Positions 63,765 through 64,000 of a stretch of 64,000 nt of DNA are shown piece by piece. The translations under genes were made by a program, and so were the position numbers. This DNA comes from Polytrichum commune (taxonomy: Eukaryota > Streptophyta > Polytrichopsida > Polytrichales > Polytrichaceae). Under the pieces are notes generated by a model. It searched no databases, was not told the origin of the DNA, and saw only the letters and a program-made list of their open reading frames with translations. The stretch lies in contig OX485805.1 of the NCBI GenBank assembly GCA_950295325.1, positions 30,803,501-30,867,500 of the forward strand, written 5' to 3'. Within the stretch, counting starts at the first letter, position 1; each line of letters begins with the position of its first letter.

Positions 63765-64000
63765 ATGGGTACTGACTCAAGTCTCCCAAGCCCTGCTCCT
63801 TTAGGTTCTCCTAGTACATCTCAAGTTCACACCACGTTGTCCATCGATGGTTTCGCAGTTGTCAACAACATGAAGATTGACAACCCACCTGACTCCTCAG
63901 TTACTCTGGCGGTCGTGGTTCAGAGTCCACATGCACGGACTCCATCCTTGCAAGCGGATGTTGCAACGCTGATAGAGGACTTGTATACTTTACAGACTCA
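63765..64000 (+). CDS. Divergent gene, 5' part, runs off the window
   Basis: Open frame from ATG at 63765 to the window end (78 codons, no stop). It starts MGTDSSLPSPAPLGSPSTSQ and is Ser/Pro-rich, then continues with VTLAVVVQSP and QADVATLIEDLYTL, the last part looking helical. No domain recognised. Head-to-head placement with the ParB-methyltransferase gene, a TATA-like box at a fitting distance, and GC content above that of the surrounding spacer support a real first exon. Confidence 0.5.
   Translation, partial: MGTDSSLPSPAPLGSPSTSQVHTTLSIDGFAVVNNMKIDNPPDSSVTLAVVVQSPHARTPSLQADVATLIEDLYTLQT

Overview
The window is nuclear DNA of a land plant. It holds intron-rich genes with GT-AG splice sites, a plastid-type leader on a histidine-biosynthesis enzyme, a plant ARP7 and a plant CCD1, set among decayed transposable elements in AT-rich sequence. 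Long introns, nested retroelements, a Tc1/mariner relic and a LINE with an RNase H domain make a non-flowering plant (fern, or possibly gymnosperm or bryophyte) my best guess; this is inference and I cannot name a species. All exon joins below were made by eye from splice sites, reading phase and family similarity.

Layout. 0.4-2.8 kb: decayed hAT transposon. 4.1-11.6 kb (+): complete 14-exon carotenoid cleavage dioxygenase 1 (CCD1), including a 15-nt micro-exon. 14.7-19.3 kb (+): complete 7-exon actin-related protein 7 (ARP7), a chromatin-remodelling subunit. 19.9-24.4 kb (-): complete 12-exon ATP phosphoribosyltransferase (HISN1, first step of histidine synthesis), tail-to-tail with ARP7. 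24.9-29.9 kb: repeat block holding a decayed, strongly G-depleted LINE 3' part with RNase H, and a Mutator-like MITE. 30-36.8 kb: mostly unrecognised AT-rich DNA with one hAT-like MITE. 36.8-37.9 kb: relic of a Ty3/gypsy integrase. 39.7-49.35 kb: a 994-bp LTR with a putative tRNA-Arg primer site, joined head-on to a decayed minus-strand Ty3/gypsy gag-pol that is split by a 2,868-bp TG...CA element with a 5-bp target duplication and bounded upstream by a Tc1/mariner fragment.

The standout is 51.65-63.32 kb (-): a 13-exon gene for a predicted protein of about 1,190 residues. It joins a ParB-like fold (GNHRRQA motif) to a long helical and charged middle and a circularly permuted DNA amino-methyltransferase domain (catalytic-motif half first, SAM-binding half second). 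The ParB plus DNA-methylase combination is known from phages and bacterial mobile elements; here it is split by 12 spliceosomal introns. Three introns (3, 8, 9) are built from one degenerate short repeat and carry about 18 copies of a palindrome (TGTCTCGG-NN-CCGAGACA) whose arms resemble bacterial parS; intron 3 also holds nine 295-bp tandem units. A second reading frame starts 440 bp away on the opposite strand and runs off the window, so the two share a divergent promoter region. One single-base frame break in exon 4 leaves open whether this copy is functional.

The three housekeeping genes look intact and independent; nothing suggests they work together with each other or with the ParB-methylase locus.
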